Source: Nonomuraea sp. MG754425 | GTDB lineage: Bacteria > Actinomycetota > Actinomycetes > Streptosporangiales > Streptosporangiaceae | NCBI RefSeq assembly: GCF_021699195.1 | Contig: NZ_SSXE01000004.1 | Coordinates: 52,116-116,115 of the forward strand | DNA: 64,000 nt | Direction: 5' to 3' | Shown: positions 16,144 through 24,596 of the stretch, piece by piece | Layout of the letters: each line of letters starts with the position of its first letter | Position numbering within the stretch: position 1 is the stretch's first letter | Notes under the pieces: model-generated | Told to the model about the DNA's origin: nothing | Database searches by the model: none | What the model saw: only the letters and a program-made list of their open reading frames with translations | Position numbers and translations under genes: made by a program

Positions 16144-16496
16144 GCGGGTCGTCGGAAGCGGGGCCGGCGGACGTGTTCATCGGCCAGTCGCTGGCGTCCG
16201 GCCTGGCGGGCCTGGAGGTGATGGCGTCCGGTCTGGAAACCGGGTGGGAGCAGGCACGGGAGCGAATTCTCGGGCTGCTGGACGCGCGGCCGTGGGGTGA
16301 CGGGCAGGAGGGGGCGGCGTTCGAGCAGGCCCTGCTGGCCTACGGCGGCCCTTGGCAGTGCGTGGACGACACCGACCTGCTGGTGACGGAGATCGGCGGC
16401 CTGCCGGTCACCTTCCGGACGCAGGTGGACAACACGCTGGCCACGGACGCGGCCATCGCCGCAGGCATCACGGCACCGCCTCAGTGGACCATGTGA
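16140..16496 (+). CDS. WXG100-like helical protein (ESX substrate/partner)
   Basis: 118-residue, mostly helical protein. The segment ETGWEQARERILGLLDARPWGDGQEGAAFEQALL resembles the WGDxxxGxxF block seen in actinobacterial WXG100-superfamily partners. It starts with GTG 16140 overlapping the YbaB stop and ends seven bases before the big effector, a standard arrangement for T7SS effectors with dedicated small helical partners. No canonical YxxxD/E secretion motif was found at its C-terminus. It probably binds the N-terminal domain of the effector. Confidence 0.65.
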   Translation: MSGSSEAGPADVFIGQSLASGLAGLEVMASGLETGWEQARERILGLLDARPWGDGQEGAAFEQALLAYGGPWQCVDDTDLLVTEIGGLPVTFRTQVDNTLATDAAIAAGITAPPQWTM

Positions 16497-16503
16497 GCGG
16501 GGA

Positions 16504-19500
16504 GTGGTCGCGGGCCGATCGGAGGTCGACTCCCAGCTTCCCGGCATTCTGTCCCCCTCGTCCAGCGGGGGGATCTCCACCACCGATGTGGAGCCCGCCT
16601 GGCAGACCGAGGCGCTGCCCGAGTGGGCGGTCAACTGGCTGATTCCGATGCTGACGGCGGGCGAGCCGTGGCCTCGGGCCAGCGAGAGCGGGCTGTGGCA
16701 GGTCAGGCTGGCCTTCGAGGACGCCACGGGCGTGCTGGTGTCATCGCTGGAGCCGACCGCGTTCTCGATTCGCGACATCTCGGCCGGCCTCGAGTCACCG
16801 GCCAAGCCGGCGGCGTTCGCCCGGACGCGGCAACTCTTCGACGAGCAGACGGGGGTGCTGGCCAAGGCGGGCTCCACCGCACTGTACGCCCTGCAGATGG
16901 ATCACATGGCGCGGCAGACCCAGTACTCGAAGTTGTCGATCAATGTGGCGTTCTGGGTGTCGTTGACCGCGGCGCTGATCGCGATCCTCGTGGTGACGGC
17001 CGGCCCGCTGGCCCGGTTGCTGGTGGGCGCGGTGGCCAGGTCGGGCAACGTGCGGATGGCGCTGGCCCTGGAACGGTTGGCCATGCTGGCGGGCCGACCG
17101 TACGCGACGAGCGCGTTGAGCCGGCTGCCGGGGCTGTCCGGCGGGGTGGCAGGCGGGGCGACAAGCGGGCACTTGCTGACGCTGGAGCTGTACGAGGAGG
17201 TGGCCGAGGAGGTCTTCGGGGACGCCCTGGCGCAGTTCCAGCAGATCAGGATGGGCACGCTCGACGAGTGGGACTGGAGCAAGACCAGGGCGGCGGCGAT
17301 CGGGGCGACGATCGGCACGGTGGTCGGCGTCATGATCGCCAATCAGACGCGGAAGGTGGCCGACAGCATTCCCGGCATCGAGTGGCTCAACGCCCGTGCG
17401 GGGGACGCACCCGGGGTGGTCAACGCGATCCTGCGCTTCCCCGGCCGGGCGCTGAACACCGGGCTGAACAACGTGGCGGCCTCTCCGGTGGGCAGCGTGG
17501 TGGCCAACGGGGTGGTGTACGGGCAGTGGACGCCGCCGACGTCGGATTCGTTGCTGGGCGCGTTCATGGGCGGGGTGGGCAGGACCAACACGATCAGCCC
17601 GTTCAGCGCCGAGGTGGCCACCGCGGTGCTCCATCCCGTCTCCACGCTGGCCGGGGTGCTCGACGGCGCGCTCGCGACCGTCCCGACCGGTCCGTCGTTC
17701 CAGCAGGAGACCGGGCAGCACGCGACGGCCGAGACCTCGCACGGAAGCGGGGCGGCCACCTCGGTCAGGGCGTCCCTCGATCTCGCCGATCCGGCGCATC
17801 CGCAGACGCACACCCCGTCGCAGACCCGCGCTCAGACGCAGTCGTCGGCCAGGCCGGACGAAAGCAGCACGGCCGTCGAACCGGACTCCCCCGGGACGCC
17901 GAGGCCACGGCAGCCGGGCGGGTCCGACCGGCCGGCGGGCGCGGCTCCGCAGGGTCCGTCCGCAGACCACGCCCCGGCCGACCCCGGCACTTCCGCCGAG
18001 CCTGGCACCCCCGCCGAGCCGCCGTCCGGCGACGGCGCGCCCCGGCACGACACGGAGACCGTTCCGCCGCCGGACGTCCCCGAGGCGGTCTCGCCCTCGA
18101 CCCCCGACAGCGACATCGACACCGGCACCACCACCACATCGAGCACCACCACGTCGAGCGCAGTCGCCGGTCAGGAGGTGCGGGACGCCCAGCCCGCGGG
18201 CGCGGCGGAGCCGTCGAAGCGCAGCATCGAGGCGCTGATCAACCGGTCACCCGGGCCGACCGAGCCGGGCAGCCGTTCCGACTACACCCTGGTCGCGGCC
18301 CGGCCCATCGAAGGGACGCGGTTCGTGGCCGGCGGGCGGCACAGAACCCTGCCGAAACTCACCGTGGAAGAGGTGCGGGCCACCCTGGACGCCCAGGTGC
18401 TGCCCGCCGACTTCGGCACCACCGTCAAGGGCTGGCGCTGGAGCGACACGAACACCCTGATCGTGGAGACCGGCGACGGCGTCCAGCACTTCCGCTTCGA
18501 GATCGGCGACGTCAGGGGCAACCTCCTGGGACGCACCCAGGTGGGTCCGGGCACCGCGACCGACCCGCACCATGTCCAGCTCACGCCCAGGGTGGCCCGC
18601 GACCAGGTGGCCAGGCTCGTCGTCCACGAACTCACCGACACCTTCCAGCGCCTGGCCGCGCCCCGATCGGGCGTGCTCCGCCCGTCGTCGTCCGAGCCGG
18701 CTGGTCGCGACCACTGCGTCACCGCCCGCCACAGCGAGTTCCGGCTGCTCAGCCGGAAGCTGGCAGCGGCGGCCACCGACGCCGAACGTGCGATTCTGCG
18801 ATCCGAGATCGACGGCATCCTGGGCGAACTGAGCAGGTACGGGCGTCCGCTGCCCGATGGCCTGGACGGCGTGCCGACGGGCGAGCAGGGCTCCGGCGAG
18901 GCGTCGCCGGACGTGGAACGTCCGCTCTCCCACCAGGAGCGCATGCAGGCGGTGGCCACGAGATGGCGCTCGATCCTGGAGGAGAAGCTCGCGCAGGGCA
19001 ACGGTTCCACCTTCTCCAGGAAACAACTGAAGAGCATCCAGGCCGAGGTGGCGGAGATAGAGGCGGATTACCTCGAAGGCGGAGTCGACTTCTCGCTCAT
19101 CCAGATTCAGGAGATCCTGGACGCGCTCGACTCGGCCGAGCCCGCCATCGTGGTGATCGAGGGCTTCGGACCGTACCTCGTCGACTACGGCGGCGCCATA
19201 ACCGGCGAGAACATGATTCCGGCCGACAGCAGAGGGCTGCGGCTGATGGCCGCCATCACCACGTCGATGCGCGGGCGGGCGCCGTCGGCCGACGTCAGGG
19301 TCGGCTCCCTGTGGGACGAGTACAACGACACCAGCGAACACCACCCCGACGGCAGAGCGGACCTCGAGTTCACGCCCGAGATGATCGCCGAGTTCCGGGC
19401 CAGCATCGTCGATCGGCTCAAGGACTCCGGCGCCATTCCGGCCGACGCGCGGGAAGGCGTGGATTTCCACCTGTTCCAGGAGAGCACGCTCACGGAACGG

Positions 19501-19965
19501 GCGAACGAGCTGGTCGGCCTCCTGGAGACGGCCGGCCTGATCCAGCGCAACGGCGACCGCATCCACCTCGTGAACCCGGAGTTCACGAATCCGCTCTTCC
19601 ACAAATTCGGCCTGCGCACACCGAACAAGTGGCTCTGCGTCGCCCTGGACACCGCGCAACTCGGCGCGCTTGTCGACGAGGTCCGGACGGAAGGCCAGGA
19701 GAGTCCGCGCATCATCAAGATCGTGGCGTTGCCGCACTACATGAAGGAGGAGCAGAGCCAGCTCAGAGAGCTGCTGAACGTGCTCGGCGGAAAACTGAAC
19801 ATCGAGTACCACAACATCTTCTACGATCCGGCGGGCGACCTGGTGGCGATGGCCGAGGTGATCGAGCGGAAGCTCGGCATCCGCGTAGCACGTCCCGCCG
19901 AGGGTGCCACCGGCCTCCAGCCGGCGCCTCCGGGCTCCGGCGATCCCCCCGGTGACGGGCGCTGA
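16504..19965 (+). CDS. Large ESX/T7SS-type polymorphic effector with unrecognised C-terminus
   Basis: 1153-residue protein. About residues 30-135 resemble the CpnT-like WXG100-type N-terminal domain (LPEWAVNWLIPMLTAGEPWP). Hydrophobic segments lie at about 148-175 and 263-280. About 400-565 is a Pro/Thr/Ser/Ala-rich linker with a threonine run. About 600-730 is a conserved-looking beta-rich domain (VKGWRWSDTNTLIVETGDG, then RLVVHELTDTFQRLA with H708-E709). About 875-1120 is an enzyme-like domain that I cannot assign (AIVVIEGFGPYLVDYGG, STLTERANELVGLL, GLRTPNKWLCVALD, NIEYHNIFYDP). HELTD lacks the second His of HExxH, so it is not a zincin. The GTG start has only GGGGA directly adjacent, so the start is uncertain. 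No immunity gene follows. Confidence 0.75.
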   Translation: MVAGRSEVDSQLPGILSPSSSGGISTTDVEPAWQTEALPEWAVNWLIPMLTAGEPWPRASESGLWQVRLAFEDATGVLVSSLEPTAFSIRDISAGLESPAKPAAFARTRQLFDEQTGVLAKAGSTALYALQMDHMARQTQYSKLSINVAFWVSLTAALIAILVVTAGPLARLLVGAVARSGNVRMALALERLAMLAGRPYATSALSRLPGLSGGVAGGATSGHLLTLELYEEVAEEVFGDALAQFQQIRMGTLDEWDWSKTRAAAIGATIGTVVGVMIANQTRKVADSIPGIEWLNARAGDAPGVVNAILRFPGRALNTGLNNVAASPVGSVVANGVVYGQWTPPTSDSLLGAFMGGVGRTNTISPFSAEVATAVLHPVSTLAGVLDGALATVPTGPSFQQETGQHATAETSHGSGAATSVRASLDLADPAHPQTHTPSQTRAQTQSSARPDESSTAVEPDSPGTPRPRQPGGSDRPAGAAPQGPSADHAPADPGTSAEPGTPAEPPSGDGAPRHDTETVPPPDVPEAVSPSTPDSDIDTGTTTTSSTTTSSAVAGQEVRDAQPAGAAEPSKRSIEALINRSPGPTEPGSRSDYTLVAARPIEGTRFVAGGRHRTLPKLTVEEVRATLDAQVLPADFGTTVKGWRWSDTNTLIVETGDGVQHFRFEIGDVRGNLLGRTQVGPGTATDPHHVQLTPRVARDQVARLVVHELTDTFQRLAAPRSGVLRPSSSEPAGRDHCVTARHSEFRLLSRKLAAAATDAERAILRSEIDGILGELSRYGRPLPDGLDGVPTGEQGSGEASPDVERPLSHQERMQAVATRWRSILEEKLAQGNGSTFSRKQLKSIQAEVAEIEADYLEGGVDFSLIQIQEILDALDSAEPAIVVIEGFGPYLVDYGGAITGENMIPADSRGLRLMAAITTSMRGRAPSADVRVGSLWDEYNDTSEHHPDGRADLEFTPEMIAEFRASIVDRLKDSGAIPADAREGVDFHLFQESTLTERANELVGLLETAGLIQRNGDRIHLVNPEFTNPLFHKFGLRTPNKWLCVALDTAQLGALVDEVRTEGQESPRIIKIVALPHYMKEEQSQLRELLNVLGGKLNIEYHNIFYDPAGDLVAMAEVIERKLGIRVARPAEGATGLQPAPPGSGDPPGDGR

Positions 19966-19982
19966 TACGGCACCCCCGACTG

Positions 19983-20011
19983 TTGATGACTTTGGGCCTC
20001 CAGACCATTAC
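19983..20011 (+). promoter_or_regulatory. Candidate promoter for the 20064 secreted-protein gene
   Basis: TTGATG (19983-19988) and CATTAC (20006-20011) are separated by 17 bases, giving a plausible housekeeping-type promoter about 50 bases upstream of the start. A 12-bp palindrome TCTCG-TT-CGAGA follows at 20027-20038. Confidence 0.4.
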
Positions 20012-20063
20012 TCTCCGTGATGTCGATCTCGTTCGAGACGACGTCATGGGAGGGGGAAACCAC

Positions 20064-20450
20064 ATGAACCTCGTCAAGGTGGGCAAGAGGCTGGGAACCG
20101 GCGCGCTGGTCGCGGCGGCCGTACTGGCGCCGACCGCGGCTCACGCCATCGACGCTCCCTACGCGCAGGCGGCCGCGATCGTCCTCAAGGACGGCACCCT
20201 GCACTTCGACAAGAACATCGAGTCCGTGCGCAGGGTCGGCACCGGCCGGTACTGCGTGAAGGTGGACCGCGTGGTCGACGTCACCAACAAGACGCCCGTC
20301 CAGGCCACCGCACGTACGGGGGCGCGCGCGATCAGCGCGTTCAACTGGAAGTCTCCCGTGTGCAACAGCGAGGACAACACCGTCATCGTCTACACCTACA
20401 ACCTGGAGGGGCACGGCGCCGACTCGGACTTCTACCTGACCATCCCGTAG
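20064..20450 (+). CDS. Small secreted hypothetical protein
   Basis: 128-residue exported protein: signal peptide (VGKRLGTGALVAAAVLAPTAAHA), mature domain with two cysteines (RYCVKVDRVV and SPVCNSED) and a beta-rich pattern (TVIVYTYNLEGHG). The strong GGGAGGGGGAA ribosome site at 20048-20058 sets the start at ATG 20064, not at the in-frame ATG 20046, which lies inside it. It follows the effector gene but has its own candidate promoter and a signal peptide, so a cytoplasmic immunity role is unlikely. Family not recognised. Confidence 0.8.
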   Translation: MNLVKVGKRLGTGALVAAAVLAPTAAHAIDAPYAQAAAIVLKDGTLHFDKNIESVRRVGTGRYCVKVDRVVDVTNKTPVQATARTGARAISAFNWKSPVCNSEDNTVIVYTYNLEGHGADSDFYLTIP

Positions 20451-20455
20451 CGGAT

Positions 20456-20489
20456 GGAGATCCTCGCCTCGCGCGAGGCGAGGATCTCC
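20456..20489 (+). terminator. Perfect palindromic hairpin terminator
   Basis: 16-bp arms (20456-20471 and 20474-20489), GGAGATCCTCGCCTCG and its exact complement, with CG between them, starting six bases after a stop codon. Almost certainly the transcription end of the secreted-protein gene. Confidence 0.85.
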
Positions 20490-20693
20490 CGTTCCGATGG
20501 GTCCGCATTTGGACCTCGGACCAGCGCGGCGATCCGACCGTAGACACGCACACCCAAGAAAACTACTGACCGTAGCTATAAGGTTCCTTTACGTAAACGC
20601 TTGTGGTGCGACCGGTGCAGAGCCTTCGCAGCCCGCGAGCAGAGCACATGCCCGTCTCCGCGCGATCGGGTGCGCCAAGCGAAAGGAACCTTC

Positions 20694-21023
20694 GTGCGCA
20701 AAACCGTCCTGGCCCTGGCGGCTGCCGGCCTGTGGACGCTGCTCTCGGCGTCCGCCCACGCCGTGAGCCTGCCGGCGACCGTCCCCGCGCCGCCTCCCGC
20801 CGGTCTGGCTCCGCCGGCCCTGACTGCGCCCGCGCCGGCCGCCGAGCCGGCCGCGCCCGCACCGGCGCCGGAGCCCGCTCCGCCCTCCAGCCTGGTGACG
20901 GTCTTCAACGACGAGATCATCGAGCCGATCAACATCCCGGTCAGCACCTGCGAGAACGTGCTGTCCCAGCACTCCTCGACCTCCTGCAACGCGGGTGCGG
21001 CCTCGGCGACCACCGTGCCCTGA
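20694..21023 (+). CDS. Small secreted Pro/Ala-rich protein
   Basis: 109-residue exported protein: signal peptide (RKTVLALAAAGLWTLLSASAHA), a low-complexity Pro/Ala stretch (about 26-65) and a short conserved-looking tail (NDEIIEPINIPVSTCENVLS) with two cysteines. The tail loosely recalls small surface proteins of sporulating actinomycetes (chaplin/rodlin-like), but no full motif is present. AAAGGAA lies five bases before GTG 20694. The upstream region contains TATAAG at 20577-20582, a good -10 candidate. A T-tailed terminator follows. Confidence 0.7.
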   Translation: MRKTVLALAAAGLWTLLSASAHAVSLPATVPAPPPAGLAPPALTAPAPAAEPAAPAPAPEPAPPSSLVTVFNDEIIEPINIPVSTCENVLSQHSSTSCNAGAASATTVP

Positions 21024-21119
21024 CCCCGTTCGGCGGGCAACAGGTAGGGCGCTGACCGGCGTCGCAGGCGTCGCGCGGCCGAGCGGCACGCCGATCGCCG
21101 GAAAGCGACATCACCTTCG

Positions 21120-21157
21120 AGGCCCCGGACGGACGACGGTCCATCCGGGGCCTTTTT
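21120..21157 (+). terminator. Rho-independent terminator with T-tract
   Basis: A 14-bp stem (AGGCCCCGGACGGA against TCCATCCGGGGCCT, one mismatch) with a six-base loop, followed by TTTTT. It terminates the 20694-21023 gene. Confidence 0.85.
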
Positions 21158-21255
21158 CCGCCCGCGGGCCGGGCGTGTTATCGATTTGGTGTCAAGTTCG
21201 ACGCACGCCGGCACGCCGCGTGCCACCGTGCACGACCCTGATGGGACGTGGCTCG

Positions 21256-21288
21256 CCGCGTCACCGTCCGGCGTCCCTGGTGACGCGG
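21256..21288. promoter_or_regulatory. Inverted repeat upstream of the second SARP gene
   Basis: CCGCGTCACC (21256-21265) and GGTGACGCGG (21279-21288) form perfect 10-bp arms, 13 bases apart, about 170 bases upstream of the SARP start. It could be an operator for a dimeric regulator or a leader hairpin. Confidence 0.45.
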
Positions 21289-21455
21289 CCCACCTGGGGT
21301 CCCGGCCGGGCGGCGGAGCGGCGTCCGGCCGCGATCCGGCCGTGCGAGACCCATCCGCCCGTGGGGGAAAGACCAAGAGAGATGACCCTCGAATGCGTCG
21401 CCCGGCTGTTGCCGACGGGTTTCGAAGGCAGGACACTGGGCCAACGGGGGATTCA

Positions 21456-24419
21456 ATGACAATTCACATAGAGTTTCGAGTTCTCGGCCCGCTGGAGGTC
21501 AGCGTCAGGGGGCGTCCCGTCAGGCTGGGCGGGCTCCGGCAGCGGTCCCTGCTGGCCGCGCTGTTGCTGGACGCCGGGCGGGTCGTGTCGATCGATCGGC
21601 TGGCGGCCACGATCTGGGGAGAACGGCTGCCCGATTCGGTGCGCACCCAGATCCCGATCCACGTGCACGGGTTGCGCAAGGCGTTCAAGACCGCGGGGTG
21701 CGGCGTGCCGGTGATCGTCACCGAGCAGGCCGGTTATCGCCTGCGCACCGACGGCGTGTGGCTCGACCTGCGCGAGGCGGACGAGCAGGCGTCCGCGGCC
21801 AGGAGCGCGTCCGCGGCCGGGCAGCGCGAGCAGGCGGCGGACGGGCTGGGACGGGTGCTCGGGCTCTGGCGGGGGCCGGTGCTGGCCGGCATCGACACCA
21901 CCGAGATCGCCACGGCGGCCCGCGGCCTGGAGGACACCCGGCTGGCGATCGCGGAGGAGTGGGCCGAGGCGGAGCTGGCCTGCGGGCGTCCGCGCGAGGT
22001 GGTGGCGCGGCTGACCCGGCTGGTGGAGGACCATCCGCTGCGGGAGGGGCTGCGCGCCCAGTTGATGCTGGCGCTGTGGCACACGGGACGGCAGGCCGAC
22101 GCGCTGGAGACCTACCAGCAGGGACGCCGGCACCTCCTGGACGAGCTGGGCCTGGAGCCCGGCAGCGGGCTGCGCGACGTCCAGCAGGCGATCCTGAACG
22201 GGCCGCCCGCCGAGGAGGCCGCGCGAGCGGAGGCTCTCCGGCTGCCCGTGCCGCCCCCGGACGGGCCGCCTCCGGCGTCTGCCGTAACGATCCGGCCGGC
22301 GCAGTTGCCACCGGCGGTGTCGGCGTTCGTGGGCCGGGAGACGCAGTTGCGCACGCTGGACCGGCTGCTGCGGCAGGACGGACGGCACCCGCCGATGGGC
22401 GTGATCAGCGGCGTGGCCGGGGTGGGCAAGACCGCGCTGGCGCTGCAGTGGGCCCATCAGGTGGCCGACCGCTTCCCCGACGGCCAGTTGTTCGCCAATC
22501 TCCGCGGCTACGACCAGGACAGGGAGTCGGCGCAACCGGAGACGGTGCTGGAACGGTTCCTGCGGGCGCTCGGCGTCGACGGGGCCGTGATGCCGGCCGG
22601 GGTGGAGGAGCGGGCCGCGTTGCTCCGCAGCGTCCTGGTCGGGCGGCAGGTGCTGGTGGTGCTGGACAACGCCGAGTCGGCGGCGCAGGTGCGGCCGTTG
22701 CTGCCGGCGACGCCGGGCTGTTGCGTGATCGTCACCTCCCGGCGCCGGCTGGAAGGGCTGCTGCTGGGCGGCGGCGCGGCGCCGGTGCCGGTGGAGATGC
22801 TGACCGAGCGCGAATCCGCCGAACTGCTGGCGCGCGTGCTCGGAGCGGAGCGCACGGCCGCCGAGTGCGAGGCAGTGGCGCGCCTGGCCGCCCAGTGCGA
22901 CGGGTCACCGCTGGCGTTGCGCATCGCGGCGGCGAAACTGGCCATGCGCCCGCAGTGGCCGCTCGCCGAGATGGCCGACCGGCTGGCCGACGAGTGCGGC
23001 CGGCTGGACCAGCTCAGCCGGGGCGAGCTGGAGGTGCGCGCCAGCATCGAGCTGTCGCACCGCGAGCTGTCGGCCCGCGCCGCCCTGGCGTTCCGGCGGC
23101 TGGGGCTGCTGGACGCCCCGGGCGGGTTCGCGCCCTGGCTGGCGGCGGCGCTGCTCGACACGACGTTGCGCGACGGCGAGCGGTTGCTGGAGGACCTGGT
23201 CGACGCCCAGTTGCTGCAACCGCTGGGCCGGGACACGGCGGGCCAGCCGCGTTACCGGTTCCATGACCTGATCCGCCTGTTCGCCCGCGAGCAGGCGGAG
23301 GCCGCCGAGACCTCCGAGGCCAGGCTGGTCGTGCTGAGCCGGGTCTTCGGCGCGTTCATCGGCCTGGCCGAGCGGGCCCGCGACGTGCGGTTCGGCGGCC
23401 GTTACCTCATGATGCCGAAGGGCGACGCCCCGCGCTGGCTGCCGGCGGACGGCGCACCGGCGGAGTTGCCGAGCGACCCGCTGGCATGGCTGGAGAGCGA
23501 GCGGCTGAACCTCGTGTCCGCGGTGACGCTGAGCGCCGAGCTTGGGCTGGCCGACCTGTGCCGGGATCTGGTGGCCGGGTTCGTCCACATGCTGGAGACC
23601 CGGACGTACTTCGACAACTGGCAGGCGCTCGCCGCCCGGGCGCTCGACACCTGCCGCGCCGCCTCCCACCTGCCGGGACAGGCCGCGATGTTGCTCTCCC
23701 TCGGCTCGCTGAACCTGTGCCGGCGCCGGTTGCCGCAGGCCGCCGGCCCGCTCGAAACGGCCCTGGAGCTGTTCCGGCAGCTCGGGGACGTGCCCAGCCA
23801 GGCCATCGCGCTGCGCCACCTCGGCTCCGTCCATGTCTCGGAGGGCGACCACGCCAGGGGGAAGCGCGAGCTGGAGCAGGCGCTGACGTTGTTCGAGCAG
23901 GTCGGCGACAACACGGCGCTGGCCCACGGCCTGGGTTACCTCTCCCACGTGCACATGCTGAACGACCGGCTGGAGGAGGCCGAGCGGCTGCTGGAGCGCG
24001 CGCTGGCCATCGGCGCGGGAGGCAAGCGGGTCGAGGCCCAATTGCGCAAACGCCTGGCGGAGGTCTATCGCCGCCAGGGCCGGGCCGACAAGGCGATCGG
24101 GCACTGCGCACACGCCCTGACCTTGGCCCGCGAGCTGAACGACCTGGTCGGCCAGGCGTACGTGCTGCACGCGCTGGGCGAGGCGCGGCTCAGCCTGGGA
24201 CAGAGCGTCGAGGCCGACCGCACACTGCGGCAGGCCCTGGGCATCGCCCGTCAGGTGAACGACAAGCTGGCCGAGGGCCGGATCCTGCTCGCGCTCGGCC
24301 ACCTCGAGAACGACGACAGCGCCTGCCACCTCCAGCAGGCCGCCGACGCGTTCGCCGCCGTGGGCGCCGCGGGCTGGCACGACAAGGCCATGCGGGCGGC
24401 TGCGCGGGTGAGCGTCTGA
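21456..24419 (+). CDS. SARP-family regulator with NB-ARC and TPR domains (second copy)
   Basis: 987-residue AfsR-type protein: OmpR-like winged helix at about 1-95 (IEFRVLGPLEVSVRGRPV), BTAD to about 240 (LEPGSGLRDVQQAIL), NB-ARC with GVAGVGKTALAL (about 319-330) and VLVVLDNA (about 398-405), and C-terminal TPRs from about 700. The architecture and much of the wording match the gene at 5151 (for example FPDGQLFANLRGYD), so they are paralogues. ATG 21456 follows a GGGGG tract. The upstream frame stays open to 21186, but that region lacks protein-like composition. A related NB-ARC/TPR gene follows after 177 bases. Confidence 0.92.
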   Translation: MTIHIEFRVLGPLEVSVRGRPVRLGGLRQRSLLAALLLDAGRVVSIDRLAATIWGERLPDSVRTQIPIHVHGLRKAFKTAGCGVPVIVTEQAGYRLRTDGVWLDLREADEQASAARSASAAGQREQAADGLGRVLGLWRGPVLAGIDTTEIATAARGLEDTRLAIAEEWAEAELACGRPREVVARLTRLVEDHPLREGLRAQLMLALWHTGRQADALETYQQGRRHLLDELGLEPGSGLRDVQQAILNGPPAEEAARAEALRLPVPPPDGPPPASAVTIRPAQLPPAVSAFVGRETQLRTLDRLLRQDGRHPPMGVISGVAGVGKTALALQWAHQVADRFPDGQLFANLRGYDQDRESAQPETVLERFLRALGVDGAVMPAGVEERAALLRSVLVGRQVLVVLDNAESAAQVRPLLPATPGCCVIVTSRRRLEGLLLGGGAAPVPVEMLTERESAELLARVLGAERTAAECEAVARLAAQCDGSPLALRIAAAKLAMRPQWPLAEMADRLADECGRLDQLSRGELEVRASIELSHRELSARAALAFRRLGLLDAPGGFAPWLAAALLDTTLRDGERLLEDLVDAQLLQPLGRDTAGQPRYRFHDLIRLFAREQAEAAETSEARLVVLSRVFGAFIGLAERARDVRFGGRYLMMPKGDAPRWLPADGAPAELPSDPLAWLESERLNLVSAVTLSAELGLADLCRDLVAGFVHMLETRTYFDNWQALAARALDTCRAASHLPGQAAMLLSLGSLNLCRRRLPQAAGPLETALELFRQLGDVPSQAIALRHLGSVHVSEGDHARGKRELEQALTLFEQVGDNTALAHGLGYLSHVHMLNDRLEEAERLLERALAIGAGGKRVEAQLRKRLAEVYRRQGRADKAIGHCAHALTLARELNDLVGQAYVLHALGEARLSLGQSVEADRTLRQALGIARQVNDKLAEGRILLALGHLENDDSACHLQQAADAFAAVGAAGWHDKAMRAAARVSV

Positions 24420-24596
24420 ACGTCGTCGCACCGGGCACTCGGCTACGATGCTTTTCCCTGCGAAGAGGGCTCTTCCCTGGCATGAGGGACGATTGGTAAG
24501 TGGTGTGCGTTTCCTGATCACCGGATCGGCCGGCCGACCGGCCGCGCCCGGCCTCATGCCGCCCGAGCGGGTGGCCTCCGTCCGCGAGGGCTCCTG

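Noticed and set aside
17860..18170. Tandem repeat or CRISPR-like array in the effector gene
   Set aside because: It is a Pro/Ser/Thr-rich coding linker with irregular short codon repeats, not spaced direct repeats.
18616..18640. Possible zinc-protease motif in the ESX effector (HELTD)
   Set aside because: The second histidine of HExxH is replaced by Asp, so no zincin assignment is justified.
20064..20450. Immunity protein for the ESX effector
   Set aside because: It has a signal peptide, its own candidate promoter and terminator, and no coupling to the effector gene.
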